From: Sulfuricurvum sp.
Lineage (GTDB): Bacteria > Campylobacterota > Campylobacteria > Campylobacterales > Sulfurimonadaceae
Length of the DNA stretch: 10,026 nt
Direction: 5' to 3'
Assembly (NCBI GenBank): GCA_030679635.1
Contig: JAUXSZ010000027.1
Coordinates: 1 to 10,026 of the forward strand
Below the pieces are notes generated by a model. The model was given only the letters and a program-made list of their open reading frames with translations, was not told where the DNA came from and did no database searches. Position 1 is the stretch's first letter; every line of letters starts with the position of its first letter. A program made the translations under genes and the position numbers. Shown here piece after piece: positions 1 through 6,213 of this stretch.

Positions 1-674
1 AGGTTGACATTTAATTTCTTCGCCAATTCAACCGAACGGTTTTGAAGAACTTTGGCTCCCAAAGAGGCCAGTTCCAACATCTCATCATAACTGATCCGAT
101 CCATCTTACGCGCCTTTGGCTCGATACGGGGATCGGTGGTATAAATACCGTCAACATCGGTATAAATTTCACATAAATCGGCTTTCAATGCCCCTGCAAG
201 GGCAACGGCAGAAAGATCCGATCCCCCACGTCCCAGTGTTGTTACTTGGCCCGTTTCGCTCACCCCTTGAAAACCAGCGACAACAACCACTTTTCCCTGT
301 TCCAATTCCGCATGCATAAGGGAGGGATCAATGGCTTCAATACGCGCTTTGGTGTGGACACTGTCCGTCACGATTCCCGCTCTACGGCCACTCATTGAGG
401 CCGCTTTGTGTCCCATGGCATTGAGTGCGATAGAGAGTAACGCTGCTGTCACCCGCTCCCCCGAACTCAGTAACATGTCCACTTCGCTTCGCTCAGGGGT
501 AGAAGTATAATGTTCGGCATAAGCAATCAATTTATTCGTTTCACCGCTCATGGCCGACACAACAACAACGACTTGATGTCCCTCTTTAAGCGTTTGAGAA
601 ATTCGGTTAGCAACATTTTGAATGCGCTCTAAATCTCCGACACTGGTTCCCCCAAATTTTTGTACGATAAGCAT
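1..674 (-). CDS. lysC: Aspartate kinase, N-terminal part (cut by the window edge)
   Basis: Aspartokinase phosphorylates aspartate, the first step toward lysine, diaminopimelate, threonine and methionine, in the cytoplasm. Reading the minus strand from the ATG at 674 gives 224 codons with no stop before the left edge. Visible motifs are the kinase start KFGGTS (residues 6-11), SSGERVTAALLS (about 70-81), TTLGRGGSDLSA (about 145-156) and YTDVDGIYTTDPR (171-183), which bind ATP and aspartate in this family. The C-terminal ACT domains that would carry feedback control by lysine or threonine lie outside the window. The ATG shares its A with the final A of the rppH stop (TAATG), so translation is probably coupled to rppH. 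The same rppH-lysC order is known in Campylobacter jejuni (Cj0581-Cj0582). The identification is secure; the regulatory class cannot be judged. Confidence 0.97.
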   Translation of the reverse strand, partial: MLIVQKFGGTSVGDLERIQNVANRISQTLKEGHQVVVVVSAMSGETNKLIAYAEHYTSTPERSEVDMLLSSGERVTAALLSIALNAMGHKAASMSGRRAGIVTDSVHTKARIEAIDPSLMHAELEQGKVVVVAGFQGVSETGQVTTLGRGGSDLSAVALAGALKADLCEIYTDVDGIYTTDPRIEPKARKMDRISYDEMLELASLGAKVLQNRSVELAKKLNVN

Positions 675-1144
675 TACAGATACCCCTCTGCTTTAAAATG
701 TGAAATAACCACTTCATAGATCGGTTTTTTGAAATGAGCGATATTCCCGTACAGTTCTTCCATACCCACAAACCGATATTCCTTGAATTCCGGATGTTTC
801 GTATCCAAATTGATTTTGGCATTTTTTTTGAGCCGGACCAAATAATAGCGTTGTTTTTGTCCTGAAAACGGTGCCATTTTAAGGGCAACGTGGGAAGGGA
901 AATCGTACGATATCCATTCGGGGTATTCAGCGATTATTTCCACTTTATTGGTTCCGATCTCCTCTTTTAGCTCTCGAAAGAGGGCCTCTTGAGGACTTTC
1001 CCCCTCATCGATTCCCCCTTGCGGAAACTGCCAAACTCCTACCAAATCATTTCGCTCAGCAATGAAAATTTGACGCTCTTCAGGATACGAACTGGAGACG
1101 ATAATAGCTGCGACATTGGGACGATAAAATTTTTGTTGGCTCAT
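674..1144 (-). CDS. rppH: RNA pyrophosphohydrolase (Nudix family)
   Basis: RppH removes pyrophosphate from the 5' triphosphate end of RNA, which triggers RNase-dependent decay; homologues in this phylum were first annotated as NudH/YgdP dinucleoside polyphosphate hydrolases. The 156-residue protein starts with the family's YRPNVAAII pattern (8-16), has WQFPQGGID (38-46), and carries a complete Nudix box at 43-65: G43, E49, then REL at 57-59, EE at 61-62 and G64. The glutamates are the expected metal ligands. The length is normal for the family. The start is the first in-frame ATG after the divergent promoter region and leaves the N-terminal motif intact; only a weak AG-rich ribosome site (AAGATAG) precedes it. 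Its stop overlaps the lysC start by one base. The enzyme is cytoplasmic. In vivo preference between capped RNA and dinucleoside polyphosphates cannot be read from sequence. Confidence 0.95.
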   Translation of the reverse strand: MSQQKFYRPNVAAIIVSSSYPEERQIFIAERNDLVGVWQFPQGGIDEGESPQEALFRELKEEIGTNKVEIIAEYPEWISYDFPSHVALKMAPFSGQKQRYYLVRLKKNAKINLDTKHPEFKEYRFVGMEELYGNIAHFKKPIYEVVISHFKAEGYL

Positions 1145-1164
1145 TTTCTATCTTTTTTCGTATG

Positions 1165-1170
1165 ATTGTA
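1165..1170 (-). promoter_or_regulatory. Possible -10 box for rppH-lysC
   Basis: On the minus strand TACAAT lies 20 bases before the rppH ATG, a suitable place for a sigma-70 -10 box giving a short leader of about 13 bases. There is no convincing -35 hexamer, as is common in Campylobacterota. The call rests only on position and hexamer match. Confidence 0.35.
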
Positions 1171-1192
1171 GAGTATTCACCATTAAAAAAAG

Positions 1193-1198
1193 TATAAT
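1193..1198 (+). promoter_or_regulatory. -10 box of hemW, very close to its start codon
   Basis: A perfect TATAAT preceded by an A-rich run ends only five bases before the hemW ATG at 1204. Transcription normally starts about six to eight bases after the -10 box, so the mRNA would begin at or within a few bases of the ATG. No Shine-Dalgarno sequence is present between 1180 and 1203, which fits a leaderless transcript. Confidence 0.55.
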
Positions 1199-1203
1199 TC
1201 GCC

Positions 1204-2265
1204 ATGCTTTTATACATTCATATCCCTTTTTGCGACAGCAAATGCTCTTATTGTGCCTTTAACTCTTATGTTGATAAGTTTTCTCAACGCGAACGATACA
1301 TGGACGCGTTAAGCGTTCAGCTCGAAGTTGAATTAAAACGTTTTAATGTCAACTCTTCCAATCGTATTGAAACGGTTTTTATAGGCGGCGGAACTCCATC
1401 GACCGTTGATCCCACATTGTATGCCTCATTATTTCAGGCCATTACCCCTTATTTGAAACCAGGGGCCGAGGTAACCTCCGAAGCCAACCCCAACAGTGCC
1501 ACCAAAGAGTGGCTTGAGGGGATGAAATTATTGGGCGTCAACCGCATCAGCTTTGGCGTGCAGAGTTTTAACGATCATAAACTCAAAACACTCGGGCGTG
1601 CTCACAACACGCAACATGCTCTTGAAGCGATCCGCAACGCAGCCCTCATCGGTTACGAGCATCTCTCCCTCGATCTTATATACGGAGTCCAGGGAGACAC
1701 CAAAAATCTGCTAAAAGCGGATATAGCCCAAGCGTTTTCTCTCCCCATTGATCACATCAGTCTCTATGCCCTCACCATCGAGGAAGATACGGCATTTGAA
1801 AAATCCCCCGAAATGGCGAACGAAGAGCTCGATCTCACCCAGTGGCTGTTTGACGAAATAACGGCAAAAGGGTTCGCGCAGTATGAAATTTCCAATTTCG
1901 GACAGAGTCAATCGCAACACAATCTTGGGTACTGGGAGCACAAACCCTACATCGGGTTAGGAGCAGGTGCAGTAGGATTTTTAGACGCCAAGCGTTTTTA
2001 TCCCACAACCGATATTGAAGCATACATCAAGGACCCTCTTTTGATAAAAGAAGAAGTTTTAAGCCCCGCAGAACTCTTGAATGAAAAACTTTTTCTAGGA
2101 TTTCGAAGCTGCGTCGGAGTGGACGAAACCCTTTTATCCAAAGCGCAGCGGGTTCAGGCACACCTGCTTTTGGACGGCGGCTTACTGGAACATCGAAATG
2201 GGCGCTTTTTTAATCCCAACTTTCTCCTCGCCGATGAAATCACCCTGAGGATTGAGGGGTATTAG
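1204..2265 (+). CDS. hemW: HemW, haem chaperone / HemN-like radical SAM protein
   Basis: This 353-residue cytoplasmic radical SAM protein belongs to the HemN/HemW group. It begins LLYIHIPFC and has the iron-sulfur motif with C10, C14 and C17, followed by AFNSY. The fourth cysteine found two residues later in true coproporphyrinogen III dehydrogenase HemN is absent, so HemW, which binds haem and delivers it to proteins, is the better call. Further family motifs are GGGTPS (61-66, SAM binding), EANP (93-96), RISFGVQS (114-121), LDLIYG (156-161) and HNLGYW with GLGAGAVGF in the second half. The length is normal. It is transcribed divergently from rppH and lies upstream of tatB on the same strand; Campylobacter jejuni has the same neighbour order (Cj0580c), where it is often labelled hemN. 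No Shine-Dalgarno site is seen. Confidence 0.92.
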   Translation: MLLYIHIPFCDSKCSYCAFNSYVDKFSQRERYMDALSVQLEVELKRFNVNSSNRIETVFIGGGTPSTVDPTLYASLFQAITPYLKPGAEVTSEANPNSATKEWLEGMKLLGVNRISFGVQSFNDHKLKTLGRAHNTQHALEAIRNAALIGYEHLSLDLIYGVQGDTKNLLKADIAQAFSLPIDHISLYALTIEEDTAFEKSPEMANEELDLTQWLFDEITAKGFAQYEISNFGQSQSQHNLGYWEHKPYIGLGAGAVGFLDAKRFYPTTDIEAYIKDPLLIKEEVLSPAELLNEKLFLGFRSCVGVDETLLSKAQRVQAHLLLDGGLLEHRNGRFFNPNFLLADEITLRIEGY

Positions 2266-2276
2266 AGCCCCCTTTT
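2255..2276 (+). terminator. Weak possible terminator at the end of hemW
   Basis: AGGGG (2255-2259) can pair with CCCCT (2269-2273) around a nine-base loop that includes the hemW stop codon, and a short T run (2273-2276) plus a T-rich stretch follow. The stem is only five pairs, so termination would be partial and some transcription may continue into tatB. Confidence 0.3.
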
Positions 2277-2290
2277 AAACTTATTTTTGA

Positions 2291-2296
2291 TAAAAT
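2291..2296 (+). promoter_or_regulatory. Possible -10 box for tatB-tatC-queA
   Basis: TAAAAT is preceded by TTTTTGA, giving an extended TG-type -10 element after a T-rich tract, the usual form of sigma-70 promoters in this phylum. It would place the mRNA start near 2303 with a leader of roughly 38 bases before the tatB ATG. The same TGATAAAAT string occurs before sorA. Confidence 0.45.
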
Positions 2297-2340
2297 CGCT
2301 TTAACTCTTTAAAGAAATAAATAATAAGTAGGCAAACAGC

Positions 2341-2718
2341 ATGTTTGGAATGGGTATAGGGGAAATCCTCGTCATCATTATCATCGCCGTTCTCTTCTTG
2401 GGACCCGATAAGCTTCCCTCTACGATGGTAGAGATCGCAAAATTTTTCCGAAGCGTCAAAGGGACGATCAATACCGCACGCGCAACGATCGAAGATGAGA
2501 TCAAACTCTCCGGGATCAAAGAGAGTGCCCTTAACTATCAAAAAGAACTCACCGATGCCAGTTCCGAATTGGCACGTATTACCGACCTAACGGAACTCGG
2601 CGGCGATGTGAGTGCTTTGCGAAATGATCTCAGCTTGGACATGCCCGTCTCTGCGCCTGCCGCGCCAAAAGAACCTGAAGTAATTACCTTCGCACCCAAA
2701 AATAAAGAGGATGCTTAA
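2341..2718 (+). CDS. tatB: Sec-independent translocase subunit TatB
   Basis: TatB works with TatC to bind twin-arginine signal peptides in the cytoplasmic membrane before TatA forms the passage for folded proteins. The 125-residue product starts MFGMGIGEILVI, with a single N-terminal membrane helix (about 5-20), the LGPDKLP hinge (20-26) and an amphipathic helix (about 27-45). A charged, probably helical region and an Ala/Pro-rich tail (about 103-113) follow. The conserved glutamate in GIGEIL (E8), the LGP-x-x-LP hinge, the length and the position before tatC favour TatB over the shorter TatA. No tatA gene is seen here, so TatA must be encoded elsewhere, as in other Campylobacterota. The stop overlaps the tatC start by one base (TAATG). 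The start is the first ATG in frame and gives the exact family N-terminus. Confidence 0.93.
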   Translation: MFGMGIGEILVIIIIAVLFLGPDKLPSTMVEIAKFFRSVKGTINTARATIEDEIKLSGIKESALNYQKELTDASSELARITDLTELGGDVSALRNDLSLDMPVSAPAAPKEPEVITFAPKNKEDA

Positions 2719-3500
2719 TGTTTGATGATTTGCGTCCCCATTTAGTAGAATTACGAAAACGCCTTGGAATAAGTGTTGCTGCTGTCATTCTTATGTTTTT
2801 TGTCATGTGGAGCTTTCACGACGCTTTACTCTCATGGATCACCCAACCCCTTATCGACGCATTAGCCACAACTGCGAAAATTTCCCGTAAGGCTGCCATG
2901 GGAATGATCGTCACTAGAGAATTATCGGAAGCTTTTTTTGTCGCGATGAAAGTATCCTTTTTTGCAGGACTTCTTGCGGCACTGCCTGTCATACTCTCTC
3001 AAATATGGCTTTTTATAGCACCCGGCCTTTATGCAAATGAGAAAAAAATGATGATCCCGATCGTCGTGGGAGGGACAGGGATGTTCCTCATTGGCGCAGC
3101 ATTCGCTTACTATTTTGTAACCCCATTAGGCTTTGCCTTTTTCATCGAATTTGGAAGCGCCTCCTTTGTTCCGATGTATAACATTGGAGAATATGTTGAT
3201 TTTTTCACCAAAATTTTATTTGGCTTCGGACTTGCATTTGAACTTCCTGTATTTTGCTATTTTCTAGCTCTGATGGGACTTATTGATGATCGTATGATGA
3301 AAGGCTTCTTTCGCTACGCTATTGTCTTGATCTTTATTTTAGCTGCCATTTTGACGCCTCCTGATGTTCTTAGTCAACTCCTGATGGCCGTTCCTCTGAT
3401 CATTTTATATGGGATTTCTATCCTCATTGTTGCTGCTGTTAATCCGGCACCCAAAGAAGAGCCAGAGACACTCGAAGATGAAGAAGAGACGATTGACTAA
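2718..3500 (+). CDS. tatC: Sec-independent translocase subunit TatC
   Basis: TatC is the polytopic core of the Tat translocase and recognises the RR motif of signal peptides. The 260-residue protein has the family N-terminus HLVELRKRL (8-16) and six hydrophobic segments at about 17-33, 75-100, 112-135, 158-182, 199-213 and 218-240. FGLAFELPV (171-178 region, with the conserved E175) and LTPPD (212-216) are typical TatC sequences. The tail from 245 is strongly acidic and is encoded in the stretch that overlaps queA. The start is supported by AGAGG seven bases before the ATG and by the TAATG overlap with tatB, which suggests coupled translation and balanced TatB:TatC amounts. SorA, 1.1 kb downstream, has a twin-arginine signal and is a likely client. 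Confidence 0.97.
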   Translation: MFDDLRPHLVELRKRLGISVAAVILMFFVMWSFHDALLSWITQPLIDALATTAKISRKAAMGMIVTRELSEAFFVAMKVSFFAGLLAALPVILSQIWLFIAPGLYANEKKMMIPIVVGGTGMFLIGAAFAYYFVTPLGFAFFIEFGSASFVPMYNIGEYVDFFTKILFGFGLAFELPVFCYFLALMGLIDDRMMKGFFRYAIVLIFILAAILTPPDVLSQLLMAVPLIILYGISILIVAAVNPAPKEEPETLEDEEETID

Positions 3501-4518
3501 AGACCCTCTGCTCACCTCCAGTTATGAATACCATCTCCCAGATGGCCTCATAGCAACCCATCCCTCCCATCCAAGAGACCACGCAAAACTCCTCGTTTAC
3601 AATCGCAGTGATCGTTCCATAACGCATACCCGTTTTGACCGTTTGAATGATTTTTTACCCAAAGAGTGTGCCATCATTTTCAATGACACCAAAGTCATAA
3701 AAGCCCGTCTCTATGGGAAAAAAGAGAGCGGAGGTGCGATCGAGCTGCTCATCAACCGTCCCCTCAATGCCCATACGATCAATGTCTACATCAAAGGGCG
3801 TGTAAAACCCTCCACGATGCTTCTCTTCGAACATGATCTCAACGCTACCGTCACAGCAATGCATGAGGATGGATCGCGCGAAGTGACCTTTTCAGTGGGG
3901 AATAACCCTATCCGTTTCGAAGAACTTTTGCCCATTTTGGACACAATCGGCCATATCCCACTCCCTCCCTATCTTGGACGAGACGACAATGCCCAAGACG
4001 AGCGTGAATACCAAAGCGTCTTTGCCGTACACGAGGGGGCTGTTGCTGCCCCTACGGCATCACTGCATTTTACCGACGAGCTCTTTGCACACGTATGTGC
4101 CCATCATTCCCACGCGTTCGTAACGCTGCATGTAGGCTCTGGGACATTTAAGCCGGTCGAATGCACCACCATCACCGATCATCCCATGCACTCCGAATAC
4201 TTTGAGATCTGCGCTGCCTCTTTGCGTCTTATAGAGAGTACAGTCCCTTTGTTGTGTGTCGGCACTACTTCTACGCGGACCGTCGAGTATCACGTCCGCA
4301 CGAAAGAATCGCAGGGAGAAGCAAATCTTTTTTTGCACCCCCACAACCCTCCACTGCGCGTGGATCATCTGCTGACCAATTTTCATCTCCCCCAATCAAC
4401 ACTTTTAATGCTGGTGGCTTCTTTTGTGGGACTGGAAGAGACCCATCGCCTTTATCAAGAGGCTATTGATGAAAAATATCGGTTCTTTTCCTACGGTGAC
4501 GCCATGTTAATCCTATAA
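3478..4518 (+). CDS. queA: tRNA preQ1(34) S-adenosylmethionine ribosyltransferase-isomerase
   Basis: QueA transfers and isomerises the ribosyl part of SAM onto preQ1 at the wobble base of GUN-anticodon tRNAs, giving epoxyqueuosine; it acts in the cytoplasm. From the ATG at 3478 the protein has 346 residues, normal for QueA. Family motifs run its length: FNDTKVIKARL (68-78), GHIPLPPY (158-165), GAVAAPTASLHF (187-198), TLHVGSGTF (216-224), HSEYFEI (238-244), VGTTSTRT (261-268), TNFHLPQSTLLML (300-312) and YRFFSYGDAM (334-343). The start is uncertain. The ATG at 3478 overlaps tatC by 23 bases; a TTG at 3493, preceded by a GAAGAG purine run and overlapping tatC by eight bases, gives 341 residues and also fits. 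An open frame continues upstream to 3409 but that part is the tatC C-terminus in another frame. It is the last gene of the tatB-tatC-queA operon. Confidence 0.95.
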   Translation: MKKRRLTKDPLLTSSYEYHLPDGLIATHPSHPRDHAKLLVYNRSDRSITHTRFDRLNDFLPKECAIIFNDTKVIKARLYGKKESGGAIELLINRPLNAHTINVYIKGRVKPSTMLLFEHDLNATVTAMHEDGSREVTFSVGNNPIRFEELLPILDTIGHIPLPPYLGRDDNAQDEREYQSVFAVHEGAVAAPTASLHFTDELFAHVCAHHSHAFVTLHVGSGTFKPVECTTITDHPMHSEYFEICAASLRLIESTVPLLCVGTTSTRTVEYHVRTKESQGEANLFLHPHNPPLRVDHLLTNFHLPQSTLLMLVASFVGLEETHRLYQEAIDEKYRFFSYGDAMLIL

Positions 4519-4535
4519 TTTCGTAATAAATATGA

Positions 4536-4541
4536 TAAAAT
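4536..4541 (+). promoter_or_regulatory. -10 box of the sorAB operon
   Basis: TAAAAT preceded by TATGA forms a TG-type -10 element 27 bases before the sorA ATG, in the AT-rich 50-base gap after queA. It suggests that sorAB can be transcribed separately from queA. A sound Shine-Dalgarno site, AAGGGA at 4557-4562, lies six bases before the ATG. No operator is obvious. Confidence 0.5.
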
Positions 4542-4568
4542 TACGCAATATTATTAAAGGGACTTCCC

Positions 4569-5792
4569 ATGGATCAATTTTCACGAAGAAATTTTTTAGG
4601 TGCCGGCCTCATCCTCGGTGCTTCGACTCTTTTTGCTAAAGAAGCCGTTAAAACCGTTGTAACCCAAACCAAAGAGTTCGTCCCTCCGATCATTGCATTT
4701 CCGGAAAAAAAACCGATGAAAACCATCTCGGATCGCCCTCCTCTTCTTGAATCCTCTCGTGATATTTTCACGCAGGCGATTACACCGAATGATCAATTTT
4801 TTGTCCGTTGGCACATGCCGGATATCCCAACCTATATTGATCTTAACGAATTTCGTCTTGAAGTAAAAGGGAGCGTTCAAAATATACTTTCCCTCAGCAT
4901 TGATGATCTTAAATCAAAATTTGAACCCGTTGAAATCACTTCGGTACTTCAATGTGGCGGTAACAGCCGAAAGTTCTATGCACAACAGACAGGCCAACCG
5001 ACCCACGGTGTCCAATGGGGCCACGGTGCTATGGGGTGCGCTGTTTGGAAAGGGGCTCGGCTTAAAGACATACTGAATATGGCAGGAGTCAATGCAACTG
5101 CCAGATACGTAGGCGTCAATGGCTTAGAAAAACCGGCTGTGGACGAAACGCCGCACTTTTTCCGAGAAATGCCCATAGATGAAGCGCTTAGCGGTGAATT
5201 AATCGTTGCCTATGAAATGAATGGCGAAGATATCCCGTATCTCAATGGTTTTCCTCTTAAGCTCATCATTCCAGGCCATTTTTCAGACAGCTGGGTCAAA
5301 ATGCTCTCAGAAATCACCGTATTGGATCACTACCGTAAATCCTTTTTTATGGATGTAGCGTATACCGTTCCTGATAACGACTGTGAATGTGTTATTTCAG
5401 GAAGTGATTTTGAGTACAAGCGCAAACCGATAACACAAATGAAAGTAAAATCGGTCATTGGCTACCCAACGCCCAATACCGTGATTAAAAAAGGGTCTCG
5501 CATCAAAGTAACCGGTGTTGCGTTTGATCAGGGGAAAGGGATCAAAGAGGTAATGATCTCCCTAGATGGCGGAAAAAGCTGGAGCGCAACCACGTTGCAA
5601 AAAGATTATGGCAAATACGCTTATCATCAATGGAACTACTCTTGGGAACCAAAAGCCAAAGGGGAATATATCATCATGGTTCGAGCGATCAATCGTATCG
5701 GTAACATTCAGCCTCTACCGGGTGACATCGGATGGAATGCAGGCGGATATCAATACAATGCCGTTGACAGTGTCAACGTGAAAATCGTTTAA
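4569..5792 (+). CDS. sorA: Sulfite:cytochrome c oxidoreductase, molybdenum subunit (SorA type)
   Basis: SorA oxidises sulfite to sulfate at a molybdopterin centre in the periplasm and passes electrons to the SorB haem. The 407-residue precursor starts with a Tat signal: SRRNFL (5-10, R6 and R7) followed by a hydrophobic stretch ending LFA (21-23). The molybdenum-binding oxidoreductase domain spans about 70-255. C129 in LQCGGNSRKF is the expected Mo ligand; R80 and H82 in FFVRWH and R134 match active-site residues of the sulfite oxidase family. HGAMGCAVWKGARLKDIL (about 152-169) and AYEMNGEDIPYLNGFPLKL (about 214-232) are typical of SorA. The C-terminal part (about 285-400, with DGGKSW) is the Mo-co dimerisation domain. 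Length agrees with known SorA. SoxC is related, but the small single-haem partner directly downstream favours SorA, as in Campylobacter jejuni Cj0005c/Cj0004c. Confidence 0.92.
   Translation: MDQFSRRNFLGAGLILGASTLFAKEAVKTVVTQTKEFVPPIIAFPEKKPMKTISDRPPLLESSRDIFTQAITPNDQFFVRWHMPDIPTYIDLNEFRLEVKGSVQNILSLSIDDLKSKFEPVEITSVLQCGGNSRKFYAQQTGQPTHGVQWGHGAMGCAVWKGARLKDILNMAGVNATARYVGVNGLEKPAVDETPHFFREMPIDEALSGELIVAYEMNGEDIPYLNGFPLKLIIPGHFSDSWVKMLSEITVLDHYRKSFFMDVAYTVPDNDCECVISGSDFEYKRKPITQMKVKSVIGYPTPNTVIKKGSRIKVTGVAFDQGKGIKEVMISLDGGKSWSATTLQKDYGKYAYHQWNYSWEPKAKGEYIIMVRAINRIGNIQPLPGDIGWNAGGYQYNAVDSVNVKIV
5762..5778 (+). repeat. Inverted repeat inside the sorA 3' end, before the sorB ribosome site
   Basis: CGTTGACA and TGTCAACG flank a single central G, a perfect 17-base palindrome in codons for V-D-S-V-N near the end of sorA. 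As RNA it can form a six-pair stem with a five-base loop, ending 12 bases before the sorB Shine-Dalgarno AAGGAG. It could influence mRNA stability or relative sorA/sorB expression, or may be chance within coding sequence. Confidence 0.5.
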
Positions 5793-5796
5793 GGAG
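5791..5796 (+). promoter_or_regulatory. Strong ribosome binding site of sorB
   Basis: AAGGAG overlaps the sorA stop codon (TAA, 5790-5792) and lies five bases before the sorB ATG at 5802. It fixes the sorB start and shows that sorA and sorB are one operon with only nine bases between stop and start. Confidence 0.85.
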
Positions 5797-5801
5797 AGAT
5801 C

Positions 5802-6122
5802 ATGAAAAAGAAATTATTATTTGCAAGCTTATTGTTTAGCGTATCGACCCTATTTGCCCAGGTCTCAAAACCCATAGAGATGCCTTATGTTGATTATCCG
5901 ATCGAAAAGGGAGACCATGATGAAGTTACTCAACAGTACTGCCTCATCTGTCACTCTTTTGGCTATGTTTTGAATCAAGGGAAAAAAAGCCGTCCTTACT
6001 GGACCGGTACCGTTTCTAAAATGGTAAACGAGTTCAAAGCGCCCATCCCTAAAGAAGATCAACAAGTCATTGTTAACTACCTCGTCAAACATTACGGATA
6101 TGAGAGTGACGCGAAGCACTAA
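5802..6122 (+). CDS. sorB: Sulfite:cytochrome c oxidoreductase, monohaem cytochrome c subunit (SorB type)
   Basis: SorB accepts electrons from the SorA molybdenum centre and passes them to a soluble cytochrome c and the terminal oxidase. The 106-residue precursor has a Sec signal peptide (MKKK, a hydrophobic core, then LFA with probable cleavage after A19). A single haem-binding motif CLICH lies at 47-51. M74 in VSKMVNEFKAPI is the likely sixth iron ligand, and a C-terminal helix QQVIVNYLVKHYG (87-99) is typical of SorB. The mature size, about 87 residues, fits the family. SorB uses the Sec route and gets its haem in the periplasm, whereas SorA is exported folded by Tat, so the two halves meet outside. 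It is the last gene of sorAB and converges on dprA. Confidence 0.9.
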   Translation: MKKKLLFASLLFSVSTLFAQVSKPIEMPYVDYPIEKGDHDEVTQQYCLICHSFGYVLNQGKKSRPYWTGTVSKMVNEFKAPIPKEDQQVIVNYLVKHYGYESDAKH

Positions 6123-6139
6123 AAATTTTATTTTAATAC

Positions 6140-6163
6140 GCAAAAGGAATGCATCCCTTTTGC
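6140..6163. repeat. Near-perfect palindrome between sorB and dprA
   Basis: GCAAAAGG (6140-6147) and CCTTTTGC (6156-6163) pair exactly, and the eight bases between them are also nearly palindromic, giving 24 bases with one mismatched pair. It begins 17 bases after the sorB stop. No T run follows on the plus strand; on the minus strand an A/T-rich stretch with T5 follows, so it could be a weak terminator for dprA or an mRNA 3' stabilising hairpin for sorB. Confidence 0.5.
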
Positions 6164-6190
6164 TACGCTAGCCGCTATGGCACTAAAGCT

Positions 6191-6207
6191 TACCTCTATA
6201 CGAGGTA
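6191..6207. repeat. Short hairpin just past the dprA stop
   Basis: TACCTC and GAGGTA form a six-pair stem around a five-base loop (TATAC), seven bases past the dprA stop on the minus strand. There is no T run on either side, so classic intrinsic termination is not supported. With the palindrome at 6140-6163 it accounts for most of the 91-base gap between the convergent genes sorB and dprA. Confidence 0.4.
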
Positions 6208-6213
6208 GAATAC

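Noticed and set aside
607..888. 93-codon minus-strand open frame overlapping rppH and lysC
   Set aside because: It is a frame-shifted shadow of rppH, whose Nudix box shows the true frame.
1204..2265. Annotation of the radical SAM gene as HemN coproporphyrinogen dehydrogenase
   Set aside because: The fourth cysteine after the CxxxCxxC motif, needed in HemN, is replaced by Phe, and HNLGYW is a HemW feature.
2341..2718. Annotation of the small Tat protein as TatA
   Set aside because: The length of 125 residues, the N-terminus MFGMGIGEIL and the overlap with tatC fit TatB better.
3409..3477. Upstream extension of the queA frame to an ATG at 3409
   Set aside because: This stretch encodes the TatC C-terminus in another frame; the extra residues have no QueA similarity and would make the protein too long at its start.
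4060..4395. 111-codon open frame antisense to queA
   Set aside because: It lies wholly inside the well-conserved queA gene, has a composition unlike a real protein and no ribosome site.
4569..5792. Annotation of the molybdoenzyme as SoxC or MsrP
   Set aside because: The partner is a small single-haem SorB-type cytochrome, not a SoxD or a membrane haem subunit, and there are no other sox genes in the window.
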